A program made the position numbers and the translations under genes. Positions 44,801-53,260 of a stretch of DNA of 64,000 nucleotides are shown here, one piece after another. The notes beneath the pieces were generated by a model, which saw only the letters and a list, made by a program, of their open reading frames with translations, did no database searches and was not told the origin of the DNA. How positions within the stretch are numbered: the stretch's first letter is position 1; every line of letters starts with the position of its first letter. This DNA is from Pseudoips prasinana (taxonomy: Eukaryota; Arthropoda; Insecta; Lepidoptera; Nolidae), in assembly GCA_951640165.1 (NCBI GenBank), contig OX621237.1:13144001-13208000 (forward strand), read 5' to 3'.

Positions 44801-46122
44801 TATACTTCTTTTGGCGCGTTGGAGAAAAATGATTAGAGTGAATTTTTACGATGCGCGCGCACACCGACACCAAAAAATTTAACAGCATGAAGTTAGTTCT
44901 AGGTGGTATGAAAATGTATGAGAGTGAATTTTTACGATGCGCGCGCATCGTAAAAATAACAGCATGACGTTAGTTCTAGGTGGTATGAAAATTGATAACT
45001 ATGTTCAAGTTGTATATTAAGAAGTATAACTTCTAACGCGTGTACATAAGTACACACAAGTTTTTTTTTATATGTGTTATTATAGAGTTTATGTTTACTG
45101 ATTGTATTTTGTTGCTTTCTAGGTTGTTATACCAGCATTTGAACATGAATACAGGCACGGGTTCCAACATGTCCTACCCAAGTGAGTTGTTTATATTTTT
45201 AATCTGTTCGACCAGTGTGTGTCGCTAGTGATTACTTAGGGAACAGAGATGTGGTCGTACACTATGTGACACATATGAAAGCTTAAGGTCACCCAAAGAG
45301 TAATGGAGAAGGCTATGGGCGGAGTTTCCAAAGATAAAGTGGCACTCATAGGTAGATATAGGGTTCCCAAGTAGCGACCACACATCGGACGACGCGTGAC
45401 GCACACGTATTTAGCTAAAATTGTTTGAATATCCATATTAATAATAACACCAATAGATTATGTACCTACGTATATAAATACTCATTCGCATCATTGTTTA
45501 CAATGGTAACGTTTTTAGTTGTTGCTGCTAAACAAACTACAGTCTAGTATAGTGAATTAGTTTATTTCAATTTCAAAATGATTTGTAATTCAGAGTAATT
45601 CATTCATTCAAATAGTAAATTGTCTCAATTCACTATTTTTCGATTCGTCTTCACTGCCCCATCGAAATGGAGTCTCTTTTTGCTTTACTTCATCGTATGG
45701 GCAACGGTTCCATTAGTGTCGGTTTTGTGCAAGCCTTCCAGAAGACCTCTGTCATGGCTCAACGACTATTGTCATAATGAAATAACATACTACTATGTTA
45801 GGCAACATAACGTACCTTAGGCGGTTACCCATCCATAAAATAGCCGCTAGGGGATCGCCATAGCTAGGTCTCTAGGTCCCCTTATAATGCCACATATTAA
45901 CAGTAGCATTTCGCTCGGTGCGGTGTCCACAGGAACGAGGTGTACTTCCGCTGGGGCGGCGGCACGGTGGTGGTGTGGCTGCAGAACGCGGCGGGGCACG
46001 CGCGCTGGGGGCCCACGGAGGAGCGCGTGGAGGCGCTGCTGGACGCGTGGCGCCCCCGCGCCAAGCGCGCGCCCGAGCCCGCGCCGCCCCCCGCGCCGCA
46101 CCCGCCCGCGCCCGCGCACTGA
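35819..46122 (+). CDS. PCIF1: PCIF1 (cap-specific adenosine N6-methyltransferase family), catalytic motif altered
   Basis: Seven coding exons: 35819-36748, 36836-36976, 37581-37757, 42919-43187, 43387-43597, 45123-45181 and 45933-46122, all with GT/AG borders and matching phases, give 658 residues (human about 704). The WW domain is at about 63-92 ([16 protein letters not shown]...MWELP); it binds the Ser5-phosphorylated Pol II tail. A basic patch (NKRRPSED...PPPKK) is a likely nuclear signal. The helical and methyltransferase regions match, for example [20 protein letters not shown] and [12 protein letters not shown]. In vertebrate PCIF1 the catalytic motif is NPPF; here residues 521-524 are HPPY. 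Fly Pcif1 is known to be catalytically dead, so this protein is probably inactive too. The C-terminus is Pro/Ala-rich and very GC-rich. Confidence 0.93.
36977..37580 (+). other. PCIF1 intron 2
   Basis: Donor GTTAAT (weak) after ATTCAG at 36976; acceptor TCGTCTTAG ending at 37580. No feature seen inside. Confidence 0.85.
38095..38165 (+). repeat. tRNA-like SINE fragment
   Basis: CTCTGGTCTAGTGGTCC resembles an A box and GTACGTTCGAATCTCA a B box. No tRNA cloverleaf is complete, so this is a SINE head and not a gene. Confidence 0.4.
38820..39130 (+). pseudogene. Tc1/mariner transposase C-terminal remnant
   Basis: The frame reads [16 protein letters not shown], a stop, then [18 protein letters not shown] and [13 protein letters not shown]. 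This corresponds to the second catalytic Asp block (QDN..H) and the SPDLNPIE glutamate block. The transposase is interrupted and lacks its N-terminus. It is distinct from the intact element at 30.7-32.2 kb. Confidence 0.8.
39452..39885 (+). repeat. Inverted-end repeat element with internal expansion, copy 1
   Basis: It runs from an A-run plus CTTGTGTGTACTTATGTACAC to CGCGCCAAAAGAAGTATAACTTC. The ends carry GAAGTTATACTTCTT in inverted orientation. The interior repeats a unit of CATACCACCTAGAACTAACT, CATGCTGTTA, TTTTACGATGCGCGCGCATC and CACTCTCAT four times, two of them with an added AAATTTTTTGGTGTCGGTGT. A shorter inverted copy is at 44792-45069. Confidence 0.85.
39886..40044. other. PCIF1 intron 3, AT-rich spacer
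   Basis: Nothing recognised between the two elements. Confidence 0.4.
40045..42308. mobile_element. Element with 41-bp terminal inverted repeats
   Basis: The left TIR at 40045-40085 (TATACAACGTGTAACAGAAA then GTGTGAACGTAACTTAAGGGG) is matched in reverse at 42268-42308 with one mismatch. The interior encodes no protein I can recognise. It holds two direct repeats of about 155 bp (40669-40830, 41185-41345; GTACTAGGCTCATATGAACA, TTGATGTAGGTAAATAATAA) with a SINE between them. A non-autonomous DNA transposon is likely; the superfamily is unknown to me. Confidence 0.65.
40858..41190 (+). repeat. tRNA-derived SINE with internal duplication
   Basis: Head: TTGGTCTAGCGGTAGCG (A box) and GGATCAAATCCCGGGTCGG (B box). 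The segment around TCCCGGGTCGGGCCAAAAAG is then repeated once more (40920s and 40970s). The body has AGCCCGAAGTCTGGGAG, CTCGGAGAGCACG and CTTTCCGGTCGTATCTC and ends in GAATAGAAAGTGC. Same family as 28497-28757. Confidence 0.85.
42420..42495 (-). repeat. tRNA-like SINE fragment
   Basis: The minus strand reads GATTGTTTGGTTTAGTGGTGG and GGTTTATGGTTCACATCCTGC, a degenerate A and B box arrangement. No full tRNA. Confidence 0.35.
43640..43797 (+). pseudogene. Decayed partial copy of PCIF1 exon 5 inside intron 5
   Basis: GCAGAGCCGCTCAGATTTGT and, further on, CATCTTGCCTGAATAG...GCCTTGCACAAACTACAGG repeat exon 5 (CTGAGCCGCTCAGCTTTGT; CATCTTGCCCGAATGG...GCCTTGCACAAACTACAAG). The second block aligns without gaps over about 53 bp at roughly three quarters identity. 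It carries stops, so it is a fossil exon duplication. A fainter third trace (CAAGATAGCCATTTCGAGA) sits near 44657. Confidence 0.55.
43798..44791 (+). other. PCIF1 intron 5, main part
   Basis: AT-rich, with a possible third trace of exon 5 near 44650-44680. Nothing else recognised. Confidence 0.6.
44792..45069 (-). repeat. Inverted-end repeat element, copy 2
   Basis: Reverse-orientation copy of 39452-39885: GAAGTTATACTTCTTTTGGCGCG at the left and AAGAAGTATAACTTCTAACGCGTG then CATAAGTACACACAAG at the right. It has two internal units against four in copy 1. It ends about 54 bp upstream of PCIF1 exon 6. Confidence 0.85.
45182..45932 (+). other. PCIF1 intron 6
   Basis: Donor AA|GTGAGT, acceptor GTGTCCACAG. 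The frames at 45236-45436 and 45620-45820 are not recognisable proteins and lie wholly inside the intron. Confidence 0.85.
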
Positions 46123-46454
46123 CCGCGCCCCTGCGGCCCACGGGGACCCCGCGCGATACTACTGCCAGGTGTTTCCGTTCTGACCGATTGTGTGGTTAAA
46201 TCATGGTGATGATGGATATATCGGCACCCTTCGCGGATCGTTTGATGAACTTGAATCTGGTCAATCACGAGACTCGATTACTAAGTTACCGAGTGGTCAA
46301 GTTTTATATGACCGGTATGGTTATAATGAGCTCTCTCTGTGATCGCTATGAGCCGACGCAGAGTGCACTAAAACTATTTTTGCCCTGCATATGCGAAAAA
46401 GCCGTTATAAGTTAAAATTTGTCATGGTAAATTCTACTCTAAGTAACCGTATTA

Positions 46455-46932
46455 AGGCCTACGCAGACTGGGACGGCGTGGCAAGGGATTATGCCATGAG
46501 TCAGCGCACACTAACCGCTTAGATACCGTGGCATTCCAGCGCCTTGCCACGGCATCGCCGGCAACTCCTGCTGCCCGATACACTTTTAGTAATTGAATTG
46601 GGTTTTTATGGAGTGTTGATGTGCCTCAGTGAATCAAATAAAGACGCGGTCGCAAATAGTGTACATTCTCTACCCCCGCCACTGCATCCCGCGGTAAGTC
46701 ACAACGAGCGTCGGAGTCCGTAGCATGCCGTTGCTTGCCACAGTACGCCACGGCATCCCACTACAGGAGCCTGTGGCACGTCTTTTAATGCCGTGCAATG
46801 AAAATCCCTTTCGATGCCGCGGCATCATTTTAAAGCATAGCAATTAAAGCCGTATTTTTGTATCAATTCGTTTGAATGTCCATTAGTAAATATGTAAATC
46901 CCTTGGCATGCCGTCCCAGTCTGCGTAGGCCT
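46455..46932. repeat. MITE with about 36-bp terminal inverted repeats
   Basis: AGGCCTACGCAGACTGGGAC at the left end is matched by GTCCCAGTCTGCGTAGGCCT at the right end, with GGCGTGGCAAGGGATT / AATCCCTTGGCATGCC continuing the pairing. The interior is rich in GCATGCCGTGGC-type words. The 478-bp element has no protein. Flanking TTA and CTA may be a 3-bp target duplication. It lies in the PCIF1 3' flank. Confidence 0.85.
46637..46642 (+). terminator. First AATAAA after the PCIF1 stop (inside the MITE)
   Basis: I find no AATAAA or ATTAAA between the PCIF1 stop at 46122 and this site, which lies in the MITE. It could be the polyadenylation signal; this is inference. Confidence 0.3.
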
Positions 46933-47632
46933 CTAAAGTGACATTTACCTTAATAGCTCACTGTTTTGTAACGGCAATCTAGTGATCGCACGGATTTGAG
47001 CCGTCGGTCAAAAGTAAGCGTTGTGTTAATTGAAGCATCGATTGATGATATACCTGCAAGTCGATCGAAGTCTCAACTTATGGCTTCAGTTGTTGCCAAC
47101 TCTTTAGTTTTTGCGTAAGTCTTAGGTTCGTATTGTAACTTAAAGTCAAATCGTACCAATGTTTAGCCTTGCACACCCTTGAAGAACTGTTTAACCAATC
47201 AGCATTAAATCAGGACCTCGACGGTGGAGTTAAGCGAGGCTTCAAAAAGGCATGATTTTATAAATACGAACTTAAATCGGATGTGCCCTTAAATGAAGTG
47301 ACGCCTTTGTCCGCTAAAGCAGTGAAGGCTAGCGGTAAACACAAAAAAGAAATCGAAATGACGCCATGTATGTTTCACATTTTGTTTAGTTTTCGAGTAA
47401 TAATTTATTTTACGTAACCATTTACTTTTGCTATGATTTTTATATTTGTAATGGAAATGTTGATCACATACAAATCACTTCACCTTGGCCTGAATTAATG
47501 ATCTTTTATGTCAAGAAATAGAAACGCACATGGCAACATTACGGATGTGTTATTCATGATGATATCTTCTCTTATATTGAGGCCAGCAGCCTGAAGCCTC
47601 ATAAATAATCAGACTGGTGGCTAGATAAAATA
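46933..47632. other. Intergenic downstream of PCIF1
   Basis: No gene or clear repeat recognised. Confidence 0.5.
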
Positions 47633-47822
47633 AAACACTCACTTTGTAAACTACTTCAAGGTAATTCCAAACGAATAACATTTCTCTCTCATTGGGCGAA
47701 TTCTCTAGAGGTCCTGTTTTATCCAATGAGAAAGAGACAGCAGTAGTTCGGAATTAGTTTGATTGGTTACAGTGCTTTGGCACTCCACTCTACAATCATG
47801 TTTAGCTTCACAAAGTGTAGCA
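47633..47822. repeat. Foldback MITE
   Basis: ACTCACTTTGTAAACTA pairs with TAGCTTCACAAAGTG, and GTAATTCCAAACGAATAACA with GTAGTTCGGAATTAG. TCTCTCATTGGG pairs with CCAATGAGAAAGAG. The match is imperfect. Confidence 0.55.
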
Positions 47823-48009
47823 AGCGCCATGTACATATAAATAAATATACATAATAATATATTATAAGTATAGGTAGATTTAGATACGATACGTTTGGTA
47901 TCTTTTTTTAACCTCCATTCTCTGTTGTATAGTTCGATAAAAGTTTATTATGTTTTGATTGTTTATTATATTTTCAGAAAAAAGGTGGTTTTGATTTTAT
48001 TTCCCTTCA

Positions 48010-48540
48010 TTTAACCATATAACGGGTGTTTTTTGGAGCTTGATAACATTAATATTAATACAAGACAATTATTGTTGGAATTAATATTTTATCTATATTT
48101 TTTCTGTATTTTTTTTATTATGTTATCTGGTAGATAACTGTATAGCTTTTTTTTTTAAATTATGATATCTGACACATGTGCTCCGCAGCTACGAGTTACT
48201 TTGTCCATTAGATTAGACCACTTAATTTTTTCAATACCGTTTCCAATAAATCTGGCAGTGACGTCAATGGTGGCTTGAATGTTGGCTTCCAATGCCTCAA
48301 GAGTTGCTGTTGTGTCGGCATAAACCTATGAATTAACATAGTTCTTTAAAAAGTAATCGCGAGGTGACTTAACGACTCTCCAGTCTCCGTCCAGGTAACA
48401 GGACCACTTCTGGAAATAAATTTGTCACCAAATTGTTTTTGCAATCAATTGACGGCTAAGCACGCAGTACGGCAAGTTGCGCCGTCTTGTTTGAAGGATG
48501 AATGTCGTCGATGTTTAGCAGATAAATTTTTGAAAAAAAT
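48010..48540 (-). pseudogene. Mariner-like transposase C-terminal remnant
   Basis: On the minus strand, frames read HSSFKQDGATCRTA (the catalytic Asp in QDGA..HTA form), FGDKFISRSGPVTW, then after frameshifts words like EALEANIQATIDVTA and a serine/cysteine-rich end. Next comes a run GGGTGTTTTTTGGAGCTTG near 48024, which resembles a terminal repeat. Many stops; dead. A separate family from the Tc1-like element. Confidence 0.65.
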
Positions 48541-48655
48541 CAGTCAGCATGGTTCGTCATGGTCTGATACCTGCATACCTTGAAATTGGTGTACAATAGT
48601 CAGGAGAATAATGTTTCATGGGAGCTTTCTTTTGGTTCCATGTAACAAAGGTGCC

Positions 48656-49281
48656 TTAAGCGCAGGCCACACTGCCAGCGGGTGGGCGAGCGAGCTAGGC
48701 GGGCGAACATCGTTTCACCTCTTTCATACTTTGGTTCACACCGTGAGCCACCGACTAACCTACGTAACCTACCATCAACGATGCGAAGAGAAGAAGAATG
48801 CGAAGCTAATGAAATATCCAATGATTCTAGCTAAGCTACGCGTTCACCTCGTTAGGCGCGCCCGCATCGCTAGTTTGGCTCTTCCGCTCGCTCGCCCGTA
48901 GTTTTCGGTGTGAACCCCAATATCATATAATAAATTTTGACGGTCACCGTAGCCTAGTTGGTAGTGCTCCTGCCTACGAAGCTAGTGGTCCTGGGTTCGA
49001 ATCCCGGTAAGTGCAAATATTTGTGTGATGAGCACGAATATTTGTTTCTGAGTAATAGATATTTTCTATGTATATAAGTATTTATCTATCCATATAAGTA
49101 TGTATATCGTCGCCTAGTAACCATAGTACAAGCTTTGCTTAGTTTGGGGCTAGGATGATCTGTGAGATATTGTCCCGAGATATTATTATAAAAAAAAAAT
49201 AGTTTAGCTCGCCAATTATACTCCACATAGCTTCCTTCTCTAGCTTCACCCGCCCACCCGTTGGCAGTGGCCTGCGCTTTA
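48656..49281. mobile_element. TTAA-flanked inverted-repeat element with nested SINE
   Basis: Left end TTAAGCGCAGGCCACACTGC then CAGCGGGTGGGCGAGC; right end CACCCGCCCACCCGTTGGCA then GTGGCCTGCGCTTTAA. The ends are inverted repeats of about 35-40 bp, bounded by TTAA-like sequence, which suggests piggyBac-type insertion. A SINE at 48947-49200 interrupts it. The frames at 48600-48901 on both strands are shadows of this element. Confidence 0.7.
48947..49200 (+). repeat. tRNA-derived SINE
   Basis: GTAGCCTAGTTGGTAGTGC (A box) and CCTGGGTTCGAATCCCGG (B box) form a tRNA-like head. This is followed by GTGTGATGAGCACGAATATT, TATCGTCGCCTAGTAACCAT, CTTTGCTTAGTTTGGGGCTA and an A-run near 49190. The length and body show it is a SINE, not a tRNA gene. 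Confidence 0.85.
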
Positions 49282-49838
49282 ATTAGATTAGATAAGGTTC
49301 ATGAAGTCCTCACCGGTATGTTGCATTGCAGGCTGGATGTGCTGAGCCTTCCCTTATTTCTAAGAATGCAATATCTGGCATCTCGTTTTGTAACTAAAAT
49401 TATAAAAAAAGACTTGTCATCCACTACTATATTTGAGTACATATGAAAACTAACCTTTAGACCAGAAATATTTTTCCATATTGGAATTTCAAGGCAATCA
49501 CCTTTTGCAAATCTGCCCTTCAATGCATTGGTTTGTGGATAGTCTCTTTGATACATTCTTTACTAATGCTTCAAAGCTCTCAGACTCTCAACCTGCAGGC
49601 ATAGCTATTTATCGTCATACCTGATACACGTCCACTGCTGCACATAGGCCTGCCAGGAGGGGTTCGCCGTAGTCACCACGCTTGACATGCGATCGGCAAC
49701 CGCAGTTAGGTGGCAGCTATAGTACATAGGTGGCGCGGCTGCGTTTTTAATCAAAATTCTAAAATTAATTTGCAATTGAATGTCCTGTGGATAATTGGGT
49801 GTTCATGGGTGAATGCGTTGCAAGCGTTATAGAGTGGA
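49282..49838. other. Intergenic, left flank of R1-type LINE
   Basis: No gene recognised; the frames on both strands at 49261-49556 are shadows. Confidence 0.5.
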
Positions 49839-50155
49839 TTTAAAGCACGTTTTTTTTTGTACGGGACTAAACTTTCCCTCTTACTCACCACTGTACCTCC
49901 TGTAAGCCAAGATCAACAGTGGCACACAATGAAATAACACTGAGCGGTGAAGCTCAGGCATGTCCCGGGCAATCGCTTTAACTTTCTTGGATCCCGCAAC
50001 GAATTTAATCAGAAACAGAAAAAAGGAGGAGTTAGAAAATGAATAGTTCCACTTCCCTCCAGAGCAAAGCGGGAGACAGAATGATGTAAAGAGGCTATAG
50101 CCTCATAAAATGAGAGATTTGCAACTAGAGAAGCCAGCTGCAAAAGCACCGAGGA

Positions 50156-53100
50156 TCAATTTAAGGGTCCTAAGTGAGCTGTTATATTAGATTCCAATAG
50201 TAGGTATGGCAAAAGCGCTTTAACGCACGGAAGTTGTTCCTTGTTGCTACAAGATCCGTATAATAAACTACCTACTCCAGATATTGGTTGCAAGCTGTTT
50301 AACATAATATCACGCTGATTTTGCCAGAGATCACACTCCCACACGATGTGGTGAGCAGTTTGTTCATATTCGTTACTGGAAGTTGAGCACAGACAGATTG
50401 GTGAAGATACTAATTTGAAACTATACAATTTACTTTTAAAATTGCCGTGTCCGGTAAGAAATTGTGCAACACAATGGTCTATGATTAGCCAAGTTTTATT
50501 TAACCGTTTGCGTACGTCCGGAAAGAACTGGTGCAGATGGCGACCCTTGGTTGAGGTATTCCATCTACATTGCCATTCATTTAGTAGTTCGTTATTTAAG
50601 TCAGCTATTGGCATAAATAGCCTGGTTATTTTCGTACGGTCGCGTAATGATAAGAAATCATTTTCTAAATTATCACGCGTAGAATAATACATCGCTGCTC
50701 GTCTTTGAACTTCAAGATCAACCGGAAGTACACCCGCTAGGACAGGTAGGGCCTCTGTGCTTACTGTTCTATAGGCTTTACACAGAAATATCAACGCCAA
50801 CCTCTTGCTTTGTAGTAATTTACGGCGAGCAGCTCCGATGGTAGCCCTATCAGCCCACACAGGCGAGCCGTAGCATATACACCCAAGATAGGTTGCCCCG
50901 TAAATGATTTTAAGAGTATTAAAAGAGAGGCCCCAGGTTGCCGTCGATATCCGCTTAGCTTAGCTTTTTCCCCAACTGATTTAATATATTCTGTAAACGA
51001 GAAATTCTTTTCTAAAACGAAACCCAAATAACACGTTGATATCTTGCGTTTTACAGTAACATTATTAAGTTTTACGCTCGGGGGAGATTTTAGTTCACCA
51101 TTAAGAAGGAGTTGGTAGGTTTTATGAGGAGCAAATGTAAGGCGATTTCTTTTACCCCATTCACTTATCATACTTAAGCAAGTTTGGGCCAGATTTTCCT
51201 ACTCTCTCCTGGAGTTACCCTGTATAAGTAAGAGGCCATCGTCGGCATATGCCGTTAGAGAGCAGCGTGATGGCAAGGGTAATGTCAAGAAGTCATCAAA
51301 ACCCAAGTTCCAGAGATACGGCGCGAGCACTGAGCTCTGGGGGCAACCCATGGTTAACGATTTAGTGACTCTGTAGTGACCAAGCTTAAGAGTTGCAGAG
51401 CCATGTACAAAATAAGATGTGATTATCGAATATATATTACTGTAACAACCGCGTAACTTAAGTTTTTGTAACAAAATTGGCCACAAAGTATTATCAAACG
51501 CCCCTGAAATATCTAGGAATATGGCCAAAACGTATTTACATTCGGACGAGTTTACAGCTTTCCTCACTGAGATAGCTGCGTCCACTGTCGATTTACCCGC
51601 AGTAAAACCAAATTGCTTTCCGTGAAATTTTGGTCCTCCCGGTAGCAATCGCGGTACGATAAGTCGTTCTAGAAGCTTGCCTAAGGAAGGCAGTAACGTT
51701 ATTGGTCGATATGACTTAGGGTCTTCAGGCAGTTTATCGCCATTTTTTGGTATAATAGGTACGAATAAAACCGCTGCGCTAAGTACCTACGCGGAAAAGT
51801 CCCTTCAGATATGCAACGATTAAAAACTTTTAGTATTTAATCACCGGATTGTTTCGTGGCTTCTATTATAATTTTGTTGGATATTTTATCTTCACCTGAA
51901 GCTTTGTTAACAGGTAGCGATTTCACAGTATTCATAAACTCATTTATTGTAGGAAGACTAGACATATACGTAGCGGGTGGATTGTTTGCCCACTGTCTAA
52001 TCTGCTTGTGGTAGTCATTATCGTTCAAGGAACTATCATCAGGTATGAGCGAATTAAGTAGGGATTCCGTGGTCTCCTCTATGCCACTGGTGTACTTAGG
52101 TATTATTGATTTTTATGTTTTGAATATAAGCTAAATCTATAGACCTATTTGCTTTAAACTCATGGTATAGGGGTGACCACGGGCCTTCTTTATCTAATTT
52201 ATCGACTATTTTTCTAATAAGATTGCCTTTGGACTTCTCTATTGACGAGCGGTAACGTGAACGAGCTATTTTGAGATTTATACATGCATTATTTAAAACA
52301 TCGCCTACAATTTTACGTTTTTTTAGTTTATTATATTTTTTACGTGTTCTCCGAAATTTACATCGAACTTTAATTAAGTAGGTAGTTATTCCACCAATCG
52401 CATCTTCGAATATTAGTGATAGGGACGCGGCCTATGGCAATATCGGCACAGTAGGTAAAAGTGTCCGACATCATTACAGCACATTCCTCTGTTGTTAGTT
52501 CATCCCGGGTGAAATCCCTGGCATGCGCGGCAAAGAGCTCTGAAAAAATCCCAATCGGCCCCTTTGAGCCGATATCTATAGTTACCGTAAATAGCCGTAG
52601 GTCTTGGTGCCAACCGAGGAACAAACTCGTACACGATTAAGCGGTGATCACTGGATGAAGCGTCAGGCAAAACACGCCATCCATCTACTCGGACGTCTGA
52701 GCTTGAAAAAGTGACGTCAATAAAAGATTCGCCAGTAGGGCTACAATAAGTAGGCGGTGCATCAGGAGTGTTATGTAGATTCATCTCAGCGACGAAATCT
52801 TCGACGGCGTTCCGCAGTTCTGTATCGCTTGAACGGTATTTGCCATACCATAACGTAGAGGATGCGTTAACATCTGCGCCAATAATGATTTTGTGTCCTT
52901 TGAGGGACATCAAAACATGGCGCAAGTGATGTAAATGGGGACTGACAGGATCGATCTGAATACTGAAAATAACAGCTCACTACGTAAACTTTCCAGGATG
53001 GGGATGATATTTCAGCGACAGCACAGTGTGACGTCATGAGGTTTATCATAGCGCTTACCGTAAAATTTGTACGCGTGACGTAAATAGCAGCCCGTGATTT

Positions 53101-53259
53101 GTTGTCTAGCTGCAACAATTTATTTTTTAAACGCGCATATTGATATTGTTCTTGTACAAGCACTATATCTAAGTTGTATTCATTGACTAAAGTTTCCAAC
53201 TCTGATGTCGCAACCCTATCGTTGTGAAGATTTAGATGCCCTATTTTTAAGTAAGCCAT
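50156..53259 (-). pseudogene. R1-type LINE ORF2 (endonuclease-reverse transcriptase), broken
   Basis: It starts at 53259 (MAYLKIGHLNLHNDRVATSE). The endonuclease has IVLVQEQYQ, GADVNASSTLW and SSSDHRLIVYEF (53259-52500, one frameshift at about 52900). The RT has KQFGFTAGKSTVDAA, LAIFLDISGAFDNTLW, MGCPQSSVLAPYLWNL and TAYADDGLLLI (51648-51199). The C-terminal part (50860-50156) has ARRKLLQSKRLALIFLCKAY and a terminal CLCSTSSNEYEQTAHHIVWEC zinc-like motif typical of the R1 clade. The region 52400-51840 is in several frames. At least four breaks; not functional. The ATG is one base after the ORF1 stop (TAA T ATG at 53263-53257). Confidence 0.88.
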
Positions 53260-53260
53260 A

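Noticed and set aside
45847..46268. Antisense and alternative-frame ORFs over PCIF1 exon 7
   Set aside because: They are shadows of a very GC-rich exon, with Arg/Ala/Pro-rich low-complexity translations.
48947..49020. Possible tRNA gene
   Set aside because: A and B boxes are present, but the sequence runs on into a SINE body and A-run and the arms do not pair fully.
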